Shown piece by piece: positions 7,785 to 16,857 of a DNA stretch of 64,000 nucleotides; the stretch's first letter is position 1; every line of letters starts with the position of its first letter. The DNA comes from Shewanella nanhaiensis (lineage in GTDB: Bacteria; Pseudomonadota; Gammaproteobacteria; Enterobacterales; Shewanellaceae), in contig NZ_JAHZST010000003.1 in NCBI RefSeq assembly GCF_019457885.1, positions 186,001 through 250,000 of the forward strand. The letters run 5' to 3'. The notes under the pieces were generated by a model. The model was not told the DNA's origin and ran no database searches. It saw only the letters and a program-made list of their open reading frames with translations. Made by a program: the position numbers and the translations under genes.

Positions 7785-9440
7785 TTAAAGTGACATCAAA
7801 AATGCGATAACTTGCTTACGCTCATCCAAGGTTAACGCCATAAACTCATCACGACTCTTTTGCGCCTCCCCACCATGCCAGAGAATCGCCTCCTCTACCG
7901 TTGCCGCACGACCATCATGTAAAAATCCAGCTTGTGGATTCACCGTTTGAGTTAAACCTATCCCCCAAAGAGGACGTGTGCGCCACTCATTCCCATCGGC
8001 AAGAAAATCAGGACGGCCATCGGCCAACTCTTCACCCATGTCATGAAGCAGCATATCGGTAAATGGATAGATAGTTTGTCCCTTAAGGGCATCACTCATA
8101 GGCGCGCCACCAATATTGCCTGATGATTGGGTTACGAAACTCGCCTTATGACAGCCAGTACAGTTAAGCTGCTCAAATAAACGTGCACCTTCACGAACAT
8201 CTGGACTCTCGACATTTCGCCTGGCGGGTACAGCAAGTGTCTCGGCGTAGAAAACAACAGAGTCACTGAACTCGGCGCTTGCCTCTGGTGCGCCATTTTC
8301 ATCACTGCCAGTGTCGACAAAACCGGTGCGGGTTAAGTAGCTATCATGCAGCGCTGTGCCGGCAATGCTCTCATCGGGGAACAGCGGATTTGTGATCCCA
8401 ATATCTCCACGAAGCGCTCCCAAGGATTGCACTCTGACACTTGGGGTATTTGCCTTCCAACCAAAGCGTCCCAGCGACACAGGGTTAGTGTCACCCGCTT
8501 GTGCTTTTACCGCATCGAACACAAAGTTAGCTCTACCTGAGATAGTGTCACCGTTGGCATCATCGGCATCCACTAATGCCAAAATATCCGCTTCAGGAAT
8601 GGCCTCAAGCAGACCTAGACCAAAAACAGGCATGCCGTTACGCCAGCCCATTAAGACATCATCCTGAAGCAGATCTGAGGTCACGTTAGCACTGTTAACC
8701 GTTTCACCGGGCGCATCATAGGGATTTTCAACGGCAAATAGGGGCTTCTTCAAAACAGTGACACTGCCATCAGGATAGGTAACCTCTTTGGTTTCAAAAG
8801 AGAGATATACATCAGCCTGCCCCCCGAAAAGGTTTTCTTCCCAATCGGGACGCGCCTTTAACACACCACGATGAAATAGCTGGCCACCAAAATTGGGGAC
8901 TGGAATTGGCGCGCAGTAATCATTGGCTGCAGTGCCAACACTGCATACCTCATCGGCAGCCTTGCTGATACGCAGGAATAGTCCGGCCTCAGATCCTAAC
9001 TTAATTCGTGTTTTACCAGCAGGTACTATGGGGGTTGAGTTACGGCCATCTCGTTGATGACAAGAGTTACAGTCGGCATTATTAAACACAGGCCCCAAAC
9101 CATCGAGCTCAGGATGCTCACTATTAGGCGCAGTTGTAAAAGCAGTTTCAAAACTCAGATCTCCCTCTAGATGATGCTCTAGATCTGCATCAGTTAGATT
9201 AGGAGCGGGAGTCGAGAAACCATGCCCAGACTGAGAAGCATCGAATGTGGTTGTGTCACCGCCACTCGCTTTTATGTCGGTATAAGCTGGGTACACTTTT
9301 TCATCAGGCTTAGGCTCCACCACTTCATCACCTGAGCCACCACAAGCAGTTAACCCTACACAAAGAGCTAATGTTAAGCTCAATGACTTAGGAGAGAAGC
9401 TAAGGCTTATTTTATCTATATTGGTCATAATCATTGTCAT
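7785..9440 (-). CDS. Di-haem cytochrome c lipoprotein (DUF1111 / thiol oxidoreductase family)
   Basis: 551 residues. Lipoprotein signal with lipobox LTAC, Cys33. Two CXXCH haem-binding motifs: CNSCH (Cys124, Cys127, His128) and CTGCH near 427-431. The arrangement and length match the DUF1111 or di-haem oxidoreductase family, related to di-haem peroxidases, whose members lie beside imelysin genes in iron-responsive clusters. Probably a periplasmic redox enzyme anchored to the outer membrane; it may change the redox state of iron or copper before uptake (inference). The first ATG is used, but the nearby in-frame Met4 or Met5 are equally possible. It follows the imelysin gene after 128 bases containing a hairpin. 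Confidence 0.85.
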   Translation of the reverse strand: MTMIMTNIDKISLSFSPKSLSLTLALCVGLTACGGSGDEVVEPKPDEKVYPAYTDIKASGGDTTTFDASQSGHGFSTPAPNLTDADLEHHLEGDLSFETAFTTAPNSEHPELDGLGPVFNNADCNSCHQRDGRNSTPIVPAGKTRIKLGSEAGLFLRISKAADEVCSVGTAANDYCAPIPVPNFGGQLFHRGVLKARPDWEENLFGGQADVYLSFETKEVTYPDGSVTVLKKPLFAVENPYDAPGETVNSANVTSDLLQDDVLMGWRNGMPVFGLGLLEAIPEADILALVDADDANGDTISGRANFVFDAVKAQAGDTNPVSLGRFGWKANTPSVRVQSLGALRGDIGITNPLFPDESIAGTALHDSYLTRTGFVDTGSDENGAPEASAEFSDSVVFYAETLAVPARRNVESPDVREGARLFEQLNCTGCHKASFVTQSSGNIGGAPMSDALKGQTIYPFTDMLLHDMGEELADGRPDFLADGNEWRTRPLWGIGLTQTVNPQAGFLHDGRAATVEEAILWHGGEAQKSRDEFMALTLDERKQVIAFLMSL

Positions 9441-9520
9441 CTCACACGACAGTTTAAAACGAAAGCTCAGCTCTATCCTGAGCTAATCCTTTCTTTTTGT
9501 ATGGTTTTTAAATCAAATAA

Positions 9521-9544
9521 ATGGAGGCTATCCACAGCCTCCAT
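9521..9544 (-). terminator. Hairpin between imelysin and di-haem genes (attenuator-like)
   Basis: ATGGAGGCT / AGCCTCCAT stem with a six-base loop, 25 bases after the imelysin stop. On the minus strand it is followed by ATTTATTTGATTT, only moderately T-rich, so it may act as a partial terminator or mRNA-stabilising structure rather than a full stop. Confidence 0.5.
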
Positions 9545-9568
9545 CAAATTAAACCTCAACTTATAGGC

Positions 9569-10714
9569 TTAAACTTTCCACTTACTCAGTAGCGGAAGTA
9601 CATCTGACTCAAGGCTTGTCTGTAGCTTAGTTAAGGCATCGACTGCAGTTTGCACTCGTACGCGGCCCTCAGCATCTGAGATTGCCTGACGAAATGGCAT
9701 ATTATTAGAACCTGAAATAGCCTTAATCTTAATAATGGCGTCATCAATCTCGCTACCAACACGCAGGGCTAAGACTTCATCTGCTGCTTTAACAAAATCG
9801 ATGATCCCTTGCTTATCAGCTGCGCCAGTTAGCTCTCCTTGATACACATTACGAACACCTATGATGTTGTCGCTAAAATCGGTTAGAGAGTTCCATGAAT
9901 ATTGAGACTCCACTTTAGAGGTGTCTGCGGTGGCAGCTGATGTACCGAATGGATCGGCAATTTTTCCATTACCCACCTCATCGACAATGCCGATCATGCC
10001 GTTGATTAGCTCCTCAATCACACCAACCTGAGAGCTATAGAAGGTATTGCCTTCACTGCCAGGCGTTTTAACTAACTCACCGTATGCTTTACCACTACCG
10101 TCATGGCTTATCTGCCAAGCATCATCGAGTGTCTTAGTGTAATCACGAAAGACCTCTGCAAGTCCCATCAGGTATTCACTCTCCGCCTGAGTTAGCTCTG
10201 CTATCGCTTTTTCGTTATCTGCGACACCATCACCAAATAGTAAGTACTCCATGGTATGGAAACCTTGCACATCGTCATTCCAGCCTTTAATTGTCTCAGC
10301 ATCGAAGCCTGAGTTACTGGCAAGTACAGTGGTTAAATCTGTTGTGTTGAGTGGCCAGCTATCTAAATGTGGATCAATACCCAATGAATCTACTGGACCA
10401 AAGATATGCGACTCACCTTGCTCCCATGGCAGGCGCGCCGCTTTCCACGCTTCCTGTGCGGCAAGTAAGTTAGCCTGAGTCTTATTCGCTACCAAGGTTT
10501 GTGTGGCAAGCAACATCTCCTCACCCTTAGTCGCCAAAGATGCATACCCACTTACAATGACATCATCTGTTAAGTTGGTGATCATCTCAGTTGCCGCAAA
10601 CTCAAACTTATCATCCACTGGTGGTGGAGTTGTGTCATCACTGCCCGAACCACCGCACGCGGCTAAGGTTGAAATAAGCGCAATGGCAATGGCTGAGTAC
10701 TTAAGTTGTTTCAT
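9569..10714 (-). CDS. Imelysin family lipoprotein (iron-regulated, M75-like)
   Basis: 381 residues with a lipoprotein signal (lipobox LAAC, Cys20). The GxHxxE motif of imelysins is present as GFHTMEY (His153, Glu156). The family has been named both for proteolysis and for iron regulation, and structural work on relatives favours metal binding rather than peptidase activity. Placed between a porin gene that has a Fur-like box and a di-haem lipoprotein gene, it is best read as a periplasmic metal-binding component of an iron acquisition or sensing system. Similar porin/imelysin/DUF1111 groupings are known in other proteobacteria, so the neighbourhood supports the call. Confidence 0.88.
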   Translation of the reverse strand: MKQLKYSAIAIALISTLAACGGSGSDDTTPPPVDDKFEFAATEMITNLTDDVIVSGYASLATKGEEMLLATQTLVANKTQANLLAAQEAWKAARLPWEQGESHIFGPVDSLGIDPHLDSWPLNTTDLTTVLASNSGFDAETIKGWNDDVQGFHTMEYLLFGDGVADNEKAIAELTQAESEYLMGLAEVFRDYTKTLDDAWQISHDGSGKAYGELVKTPGSEGNTFYSSQVGVIEELINGMIGIVDEVGNGKIADPFGTSAATADTSKVESQYSWNSLTDFSDNIIGVRNVYQGELTGAADKQGIIDFVKAADEVLALRVGSEIDDAIIKIKAISGSNNMPFRQAISDAEGRVRVQTAVDALTKLQTSLESDVLPLLSKWKV

Positions 10715-10841
10715 GTAAAGCTCCGTATAAATTCAAAATAGTGTGCTGCAATCCCGACTCTGGTAGCCGAGATCCCACACGCGTTAACTAACCCCGCTGT
10801 ATATAGGAGCCATCAACGTCGTGTGAATAAAAGTCGACTTG

Positions 10842-12227
10842 CTATAGAGAGAATTGGTAACCCACGCCTAGGGCGAAGAAGTTAGTGTCAGGTATCGCTG
10901 CCACAGCAACTTGCTGTCTGCCAGCTTCAGCCTTAATCACTATCTCTGGAATAGGGAAGTAGTTAACTCCCACGCTAGTCCAGGTGTTTTCATAGCGTTT
11001 AGTCGCTGTACCCATTTCAACTTCGGCTAGGGGATTTGAGTAATCTATATTGGCAAAAATAGTTAAAGGGATTGAGGTGAAATCGGTCAGGTCAAAGCCT
11101 GCTTCAACAAAGAAAGCCTCAGATTTAGAGCCTAGCTGAGCAAAGTTACCCGGCTTCAAGCCTGGTGTGGTTTTATTTGCCTGAGTGATGGCATCGGAGT
11201 CACTTAGTGTGCCATTTAGATATTGGCCACGAAGGATCCAGGGACCTTGTACATAAGCACCAGAAAGCGCAAGAATGCTCACAGTGCCATCGCCGCTCAC
11301 CTTATTACTCTTATGGCGGTTTCCGGAGGTGTTACCATAATAGTAAGCGACACCTATCGCACTTCCCTCTTTAAAGCTGCCGTAATCGAGACGCACAGCA
11401 TAAGCAAGGTCGTCGGCATTAACGTGTTCAAACCGCTTCTGGTGACCAGAGGCAACCCAGTCATAGGTTCTGAAATACTCAGAATTTAGCCCGCTGACAA
11501 CTTGAGCCTGATAGTGGAAATTGGCCACTTCACCAAAAATGCCTACACCAGTTTCATTCCAAACTGCTGGCAAGACAGCCGCTTCACTTCGATGACGCAA
11601 CACAGTTAAGTACTGATCCGGTTTATGCAAGATACTAGATAGCCCGATTGGCAGATGAATATTACCGAACTTAACGCCAAAAGCATCGCTTGGACGATAG
11701 CGAAGTTGAGCCTTCTCAATCATCACCTCGCCACCCGCCTCTATCTCAGATTCAAACTCACCAAACTCATCGAATCCGTCGTACTCAAGAGCTGCACCAG
11801 TACCACCATGCTCATATTCAATCTCAACTTCCATGTCCCATTCGTCGTTAAACTGATAACCAAATTCAGTGACAATACGTTCAAGATCGAAACGACCGCG
11901 ACGCTCAGGGGTGGTGTCCTGCACATTCTGATAATATTCATCGCTGGTGTAATTAACGCTACCGTAGGATTTAAAGCTGAACTTACTGAGTTTGCTCTCA
12001 GTCGCTTCCTGCTTAGCAACCTCTATCACTTTAGCTTGTTTTTTTTGCTCTTCACGCTGTACATCCTGTTGAGCTGCAAGTTCAGCTAAATCTTTTTTTA
12101 GCTGTTTAAGCTCGAGCTCCTGCTTTGCAATAGCTTGTTGTAGCTTCACCGGATCTGGCGTTGCAAAAGCATAGTGACTATTAAGTCCCGCAACACATAT
12201 AGCCAATAAACTTAGTTTGGTCTTCAT
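10842..12227 (-). CDS. Outer-membrane porin with N-terminal coiled coil
   Basis: 461 residues. Signal peptide (about 1-22, ending AFA). Residues 28-75 are a Lys/Glu/Gln-rich coiled coil (KLQQAIAKQELELKQLKKDL), followed by alternating beta strands typical of a 16-18 strand barrel and a C-terminal aromatic strand ending YQFSL. The coiled coil suggests trimerisation or periplasmic anchoring, as in phosphate-selective or OprO/P-like porins. Regulated: a Fur-like box lies about 60-80 bases upstream. The 127-base gap to the imelysin gene has no strong terminator, so one iron-controlled transcript is likely. Substrate not readable; an iron complex is the contextual guess. Confidence 0.78.
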   Translation of the reverse strand: MKTKLSLLAICVAGLNSHYAFATPDPVKLQQAIAKQELELKQLKKDLAELAAQQDVQREEQKKQAKVIEVAKQEATESKLSKFSFKSYGSVNYTSDEYYQNVQDTTPERRGRFDLERIVTEFGYQFNDEWDMEVEIEYEHGGTGAALEYDGFDEFGEFESEIEAGGEVMIEKAQLRYRPSDAFGVKFGNIHLPIGLSSILHKPDQYLTVLRHRSEAAVLPAVWNETGVGIFGEVANFHYQAQVVSGLNSEYFRTYDWVASGHQKRFEHVNADDLAYAVRLDYGSFKEGSAIGVAYYYGNTSGNRHKSNKVSGDGTVSILALSGAYVQGPWILRGQYLNGTLSDSDAITQANKTTPGLKPGNFAQLGSKSEAFFVEAGFDLTDFTSIPLTIFANIDYSNPLAEVEMGTATKRYENTWTSVGVNYFPIPEIVIKAEAGRQQVAVAAIPDTNFFALGVGYQFSL

Positions 12228-12286
12228 TAAATTTTTTCCGTACTGAATTAACAGCTCCCCCTGAATTTGCGAAACAAATTACATTA

Positions 12287-12305
12287 AATGCGAATCATTT
12301 TCATT
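12287..12305 (-). promoter_or_regulatory. Fur box-like operator
   Basis: AATGCGAATCATTTTCATT matches 16 of 19 positions of AATGATAATCATTATCATT, a common phasing of the Fur consensus. It lies upstream of the porin start (12227) and within 150 bases of the divergent MFS gene. It predicts iron repression of the porin-imelysin-di-haem cluster. Confidence 0.7.
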
Positions 12306-12430
12306 AAAATTTACATTTGTTTTTATAAGTAACTCACAAACGAGTTACAGATGTACTGCATGAAGAAAATCTAGATAAACTAGTGATACAATCGCTGAAA
12401 TAGCCGCCACTTTTTATAAAATGGATAACA

Positions 12431-13639
12431 ATGAGTAAAAGCCCACAAAAACTGCTTCTCTGGATGACCTTTATCATGTCGCTGGTATTCTCGGTGTGGC
12501 AGGTATTACTCAATAACTTTGTTATCGAAAGAGCTCAATTCAGTGGTGCCGAAATTGGCATGTTACAGAGTCTGCGTGAAGTGCCTGGCTTTCTAGCCTT
12601 TACGGCCATCTTTATTCTCATCTTAATTAGAGAGCAATCCTTTGCCCTGTTATCACTGGCAATATTGTGTGTTGGGGTGGCTATTACAGGTCTATACCCC
12701 GATGTTCTTGGTCTCTATTTAACCACTGTGATCATGTCTATCGGCTTCCACTATTTCGAAACCATCAATCAATCTTTGACCTTGCAATGGGTCGAGAAAA
12801 AAGAGACAGCCGCCTTCTTAGGTAAAGCACTGGCTTGGCGTTCGGCAGCAGCACTGTCAGGTTATGCCAGTATCTGGTTAATTATGACCTGGTTGAAACT
12901 CGACTATATCTGGATGTATGCCATCATCGGGTGTTTAGGCCTGTTAATGGTGCTCACCATTACCCTCTATTTCCCCAAGTTTGAAGTAGGAGAGGTTCAA
13001 CATAAAAAGGTGATCTTAAGAAAACGTTACTGGCTCTACTATCTTTTGACCTTTTTCTCCGGTGCTAGACGGCAAATATTCATGGTTTTTGCTGGATTTA
13101 TGATGGTGGAAAAGTTCGGATACAGCGTCTCTGAAATTACTGCTTTATTCCTGATTAACTATGTAGTCAACTTGCTGTTTGCCCCAGCAATAGGTCGATT
13201 TATCGGGCGTATCGGGGAGAGAAACGCACTGACTATTGAGTACATAGGCTTAATTCTCATATTTGTCAGCTACGCGCTTGTAGAGAGACCTGAGATAGCA
13301 GCGGCTCTCTATGTCATTGATCATCTACTTTTTGCTATGGCAATTGCGATTAAAACTTACCTCCAGAAGATTGCCGATAGCAAAGATATCGCCGCAACCA
13401 TGTCTGTTAGCTTTACCATCAACCACATAGCGGCGGTCGTTATACCAGCAATTCTTGGTCTACTTTGGCTACACTCACCTCAGGCAGTATTTTATATTGG
13501 TGCAGGCTTCGCCCTCTGTTCATTAATTCTGGCAAGAAACATACCTGAGATCCCATCTCAAGGAAATGAGGTGAATTGGGGACTAATCCCCATTAACATT
13601 AGAAAAACTGAGAAAACCTCTACCAATCTGCCAGACTGA
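12431..13639 (+). CDS. MFS transporter, 12 membrane helices
   Basis: 402 residues, almost entirely hydrophobic, with twelve predicted helices in two halves separated by a basic loop near 195-205 (HKKVILRKRYW). No soluble domain or signal peptide. Belongs to the major facilitator superfamily by topology and by RSAAALSGY-type intrahelical motifs. Substrate unknown. It diverges from the iron-linked porin gene with the Fur-like box between them, so co-control by iron is possible but not shown. Thirty-five bases separate it from the next plus-strand gene. Confidence 0.75.
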   Translation: MSKSPQKLLLWMTFIMSLVFSVWQVLLNNFVIERAQFSGAEIGMLQSLREVPGFLAFTAIFILILIREQSFALLSLAILCVGVAITGLYPDVLGLYLTTVIMSIGFHYFETINQSLTLQWVEKKETAAFLGKALAWRSAAALSGYASIWLIMTWLKLDYIWMYAIIGCLGLLMVLTITLYFPKFEVGEVQHKKVILRKRYWLYYLLTFFSGARRQIFMVFAGFMMVEKFGYSVSEITALFLINYVVNLLFAPAIGRFIGRIGERNALTIEYIGLILIFVSYALVERPEIAAALYVIDHLLFAMAIAIKTYLQKIADSKDIAATMSVSFTINHIAAVVIPAILGLLWLHSPQAVFYIGAGFALCSLILARNIPEIPSQGNEVNWGLIPINIRKTEKTSTNLPD

Positions 13640-13674
13640 GTTAAGATTTATAATATGAAAATAATAGAGCAATA

Positions 13675-14511
13675 ATGATGGCCGAATTGGCGAAAGTAAG
13701 TGAAACAAAGTCGGCTCAGTCCGATGTGTCGGCCCGTAAAAAAGCGCTCCTACTGGGTCGCCAACTAGGCTTAAGTAGCGAAGATGATTATCGTCCAGGC
13801 AGTGCATCTATTGCTGAGCGTGGGGAGCACAGGCAGCGTAAGCTGCTTAGTCAGTATCAAACAAACCTTGAAACCATCTACACCATCGCCTTGACCCATG
13901 CGCCATCAGATGTCACAGGGGTCGATCTAGACCCAGATTGGGCCCATCAATTTTTCCAGCTTGCAGAGCAGATCCACAACCGTAAAATGCAGGAGTTATG
14001 GGGGCGCATCTTAGCCAATGAGATCACCAACCCAGGTAACTTTAGCCTACGTACTCTCTCGACACTGAAGCAGCTGACCCACAAAGAGGCGCAGATATTA
14101 GAGAAAGCCTTAGGGATGGCGGTAAAAGTCAATGGTGAAGCAAGATTAAAGTTGATCTATGGTTACCGCTATACAGGAGGGCTTGGTCAGATATTTCGTA
14201 AATCTGCGCCAATCAATATCGGTTTATCTAATTTTGGTCTGCCCTACTCCAACATTTTGACCTTAGTTGATGCGGGGGTCCTTCACCGTGGAGAATTTGA
14301 AACTGGGCTGCTAAACAGTAAGAATCCCATCAACTTCACCCTACTTTCAGAGACGATGAAGCTGACACCTAAAAGCGGCCATCTGTTATTTAACTACTAT
14401 CGATTAACGCCGATAGGTGACGAGCTGACTCAGCTCATTCAGCCCAAGCCAGATCCTGAATACGCTAAGACGATCCGCACTCTGTTTGCGAAGGACTTTA
14501 AGATTGAGTAG
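13675..14511 (+). CDS. TIGR03899-like protein of unknown function
   Basis: 278 residues, soluble, no signal peptide. Charged N-terminus followed by a mostly helical region (HQFFQLAEQIHNRKMQELWGRILANEI) resembling the DUF2806/TIGR03899 proteins of Shewanella and Vibrio, and a C-terminal part with IYGYRYTGGLGQIF. The helix-rich segment ending in WGRILANEI, with CSRTLSTLKQL-like text after it, recurs in proteins that sense abiotic or phage stress, but no function is established to my knowledge. Starts with two consecutive ATG codons, either usable. Ends six bases before the convergent SUMT gene. Confidence 0.65.
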   Translation: MMAELAKVSETKSAQSDVSARKKALLLGRQLGLSSEDDYRPGSASIAERGEHRQRKLLSQYQTNLETIYTIALTHAPSDVTGVDLDPDWAHQFFQLAEQIHNRKMQELWGRILANEITNPGNFSLRTLSTLKQLTHKEAQILEKALGMAVKVNGEARLKLIYGYRYTGGLGQIFRKSAPINIGLSNFGLPYSNILTLVDAGVLHRGEFETGLLNSKNPINFTLLSETMKLTPKSGHLLFNYYRLTPIGDELTQLIQPKPDPEYAKTIRTLFAKDFKIE

Positions 14512-14517
14512 CGAAGA

Positions 14518-15339
14518 CTAACGCCTGTCTTTAAGTTCAACGCCAATGGTTAACGGCTCACTTTCCGCTTTCGGCTCAAACCAATTCAGCGTATCGGCCA
14601 ATTCAACGACTTCGCCGATGATCATCAAGGCGGGCATCTTAAGTTCTGGATCAGAGGCTAGTAAGTCCAACTCACCTAATGTACCGATAAAACGTTTTTG
14701 CTGGGCGGTTGTAGCCTTAGAGACAATAGCGACGGGGGTATCGGCGCTGCGGCCAGCTTCCATTAATCCAGACTTGATTATTCCCGCATTAAGAATGCCC
14801 ATATAGATAACTAAGGTATTATTTGGGTTAGCATAACCCTTCCAATCCATAGGTCGGCTCTCTAACTGGCAGTGTCCCGTAATGAAAGAGACACCTTGAG
14901 CATAATCTCTGTGAGTCAGGGGGATCCCAGCATAGGCAGATGTGCCACTCGCAGCAGTGATCCCAGGGACCACTTCAAACTCAAGGCCAGCTTCAACTAA
15001 GCTCTGTAGCTCTTCACCACCACGGCCGAAGATAAAGGGATCGCCTCCTTTTAAGCGCACCACATTTTTACGTGTAAAGCCTTTAGTGACCAGCAGTTGA
15101 TTGATCTCATCTTGAGCCGCGCTGTGTTTACCCGCACGTTTTCCCACCGCAATTTTCTCAGCATCTTGTGGAACAAGACTCATGATTTCATCACTGACGA
15201 GCGCATCAAAAAGTACCACATCGGCACTCTTTAAGATCCAATATGCCTTAAGCGTTAACAGCTCAACATCACCGGGCCCTGCTCCGACTAACCATACTTT
15301 TCCACCAGCTCTTTGACCGGGTAACGTTACTACATCCAT
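14518..15339 (-). CDS. cobA: Uroporphyrinogen-III C-methyltransferase (SUMT)
   Basis: Transfers two methyl groups from S-adenosylmethionine to uroporphyrinogen III, giving precorrin-2, the branch point to sirohaem. About 273 residues, a single SUMT domain without the CysG N-terminal dehydrogenase/ferrochelatase part. Motifs: VWLVGAGPGDVELLTLKA at the N-terminus, VRLKGGDPFIFGRGGEE, and VVPGITAASGTSAYAGIPLTHR. I chose the ATG at 15339; a GTG five codons upstream (15354) is possible. The sirohaem needed by CysI about 10 kb away depends on this enzyme. Dehydrogenase and ferrochelatase must be encoded elsewhere. Confidence 0.93.
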   Translation of the reverse strand: MDVVTLPGQRAGGKVWLVGAGPGDVELLTLKAYWILKSADVVLFDALVSDEIMSLVPQDAEKIAVGKRAGKHSAAQDEINQLLVTKGFTRKNVVRLKGGDPFIFGRGGEELQSLVEAGLEFEVVPGITAASGTSAYAGIPLTHRDYAQGVSFITGHCQLESRPMDWKGYANPNNTLVIYMGILNAGIIKSGLMEAGRSADTPVAIVSKATTAQQKRFIGTLGELDLLASDPELKMPALMIIGEVVELADTLNWFEPKAESEPLTIGVELKDRR

Positions 15340-15599
15340 CTCACTGCCCCACACACGACTCTGTAGTATGAAATATACCCCTCCACTTATAACTTAATAA
15401 ATAGTTATTTATTAGCTGTTATTCCATTTAGTTATTTAAGTGAGGGTTATTGAGCGTTATCCCAGTCAATCTAAGCCTATGGCTATAGTTCAACATGTTG
15501 CTAAGTTGCAAGGTGATTGTCTATCCCACTGTTAAAAAGCAATTTTGCGAGGTAACATTCCCTTTATAAAAGATCACCTCTATTTTTCATGGATGACTT

Positions 15600-16595
15600 A
15601 TGAAAAGCCAAAGCACAACACATCTATCGCTCTTACTCTTAACTCTGCTATCCACATTTTTTATCTCGTCATCTGTGTATGCCCACGACCTGAAAAACCA
15701 TGAAACCCATCATAAAGAAAAGGATGTAGCAGCGGCTAAACAGGACAACACAGAGACCATTGAGAGAGAGCACAATAACTCATTAGTGGATGAACGCGTG
15801 CATGATGAACTGGCCACCTCGGAACTTCCTTTCGTGATGACTCCCCATAACGTTAACTACATTTTGCCAGCAACCTATAACACCAGTCCCAATATGGCTC
15901 CTTTCGAGGAGGAAGCCAAAGAGCACTCCTTCGACCTAGATAATATGGAAGCAAAGTTTCAGATAAGCTTTAAATTTCCCTTAATGTATAACGTCTTCGG
16001 AGATAATGGTCACCTCTTCGTCGCCTATACAAACCAATCCTACTGGCAGGTCTACAACAAGGATATCTCATCACCGTTTCGTGAAACAAACCATGAGCCA
16101 GAGATATTTATGATGTTCAATAATGACTGGCAAGTTGGTCCACTTCGGAACTCGTTCTGGGGAGTCGGAGCGGTTCACAAATCAAATGGAAAATCAGGCA
16201 GCCTTTCTCGTAGCTGGAATAGAATTTACGGCACCATGGTGTTTGACAACGGCCCCTTTGCGCTTGGCGCCAAAGTTTGGTGGCGTATCCCTGAAGATGA
16301 AAAAGAGACTCCTACATCCCCTAAGGGTGATGACAACCCAGATATCACAGATTATATGGGTAATTTTGAGCTCACAGGTATCTATGGTATCGACGAACAC
16401 AGATTTACCATGATGATTAGAAACAACTTCTCCAACCCAAATTATGGAGCTATTGAAGCCACCTGGAGCTACCCCATCATAGGACAGCTGCGGATCTACA
16501 CTCAGTACTTTAATGGTTACGGGGAGAGTTTGATCGATTATAACTCTCATACTCAGCGTATAGGGATAGGCGTATCGATCAACGACATTTTGTAA
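15600..16595 (+). CDS. pldA: Outer-membrane phospholipase A (PldA/OMPLA-like)
   Basis: 331 residues. Signal peptide (cleavage near VYAH, residue 28), a polar His/Glu/Lys-rich stretch (30-75) unusual for the family, then a 12-strand barrel domain. The catalytic triad lines up exactly with E. coli OMPLA: His193, Ser195 and Asn207 in HKSNGKSGSLSRSWNR, with the same spacing as His142/Ser144/Asn156. It hydrolyses phospholipids that reach the outer leaflet when membrane asymmetry is lost. Monocistronic by appearance. Certain of family; the charged N-terminal spacer is the only oddity. Confidence 0.93.
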   Translation: MKSQSTTHLSLLLLTLLSTFFISSSVYAHDLKNHETHHKEKDVAAAKQDNTETIEREHNNSLVDERVHDELATSELPFVMTPHNVNYILPATYNTSPNMAPFEEEAKEHSFDLDNMEAKFQISFKFPLMYNVFGDNGHLFVAYTNQSYWQVYNKDISSPFRETNHEPEIFMMFNNDWQVGPLRNSFWGVGAVHKSNGKSGSLSRSWNRIYGTMVFDNGPFALGAKVWWRIPEDEKETPTSPKGDDNPDITDYMGNFELTGIYGIDEHRFTMMIRNNFSNPNYGAIEATWSYPIIGQLRIYTQYFNGYGESLIDYNSHTQRIGIGVSINDIL

Positions 16596-16857
16596 ATATC
16601 TTCCAGCCATAACACCTTATGCTCTATGGCTAATATCGTTAGGCATAAATATGGACATAGAGAGCACGATGGAGGATATTATAAATTCAAGCAAGGTGAG
16701 CTATAGTGTATTGAGTGGGCAAGCATCAATAAGGGAATAACCATTATCCTCAATCACTGCCTTGTTCAGCTTTCCAACGGGGCTCTGAAACGAGCATCCT
16801 GAGGTGGCTTAGGTATAGTATCGTTAGCCATTAGCGACTGACATATCAAGGAGTGAT

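Noticed and set aside
11655-12089. 144-codon plus-strand frame opposite the porin gene.
   Set aside because: Antisense shadow of a porin with a strong family pattern.
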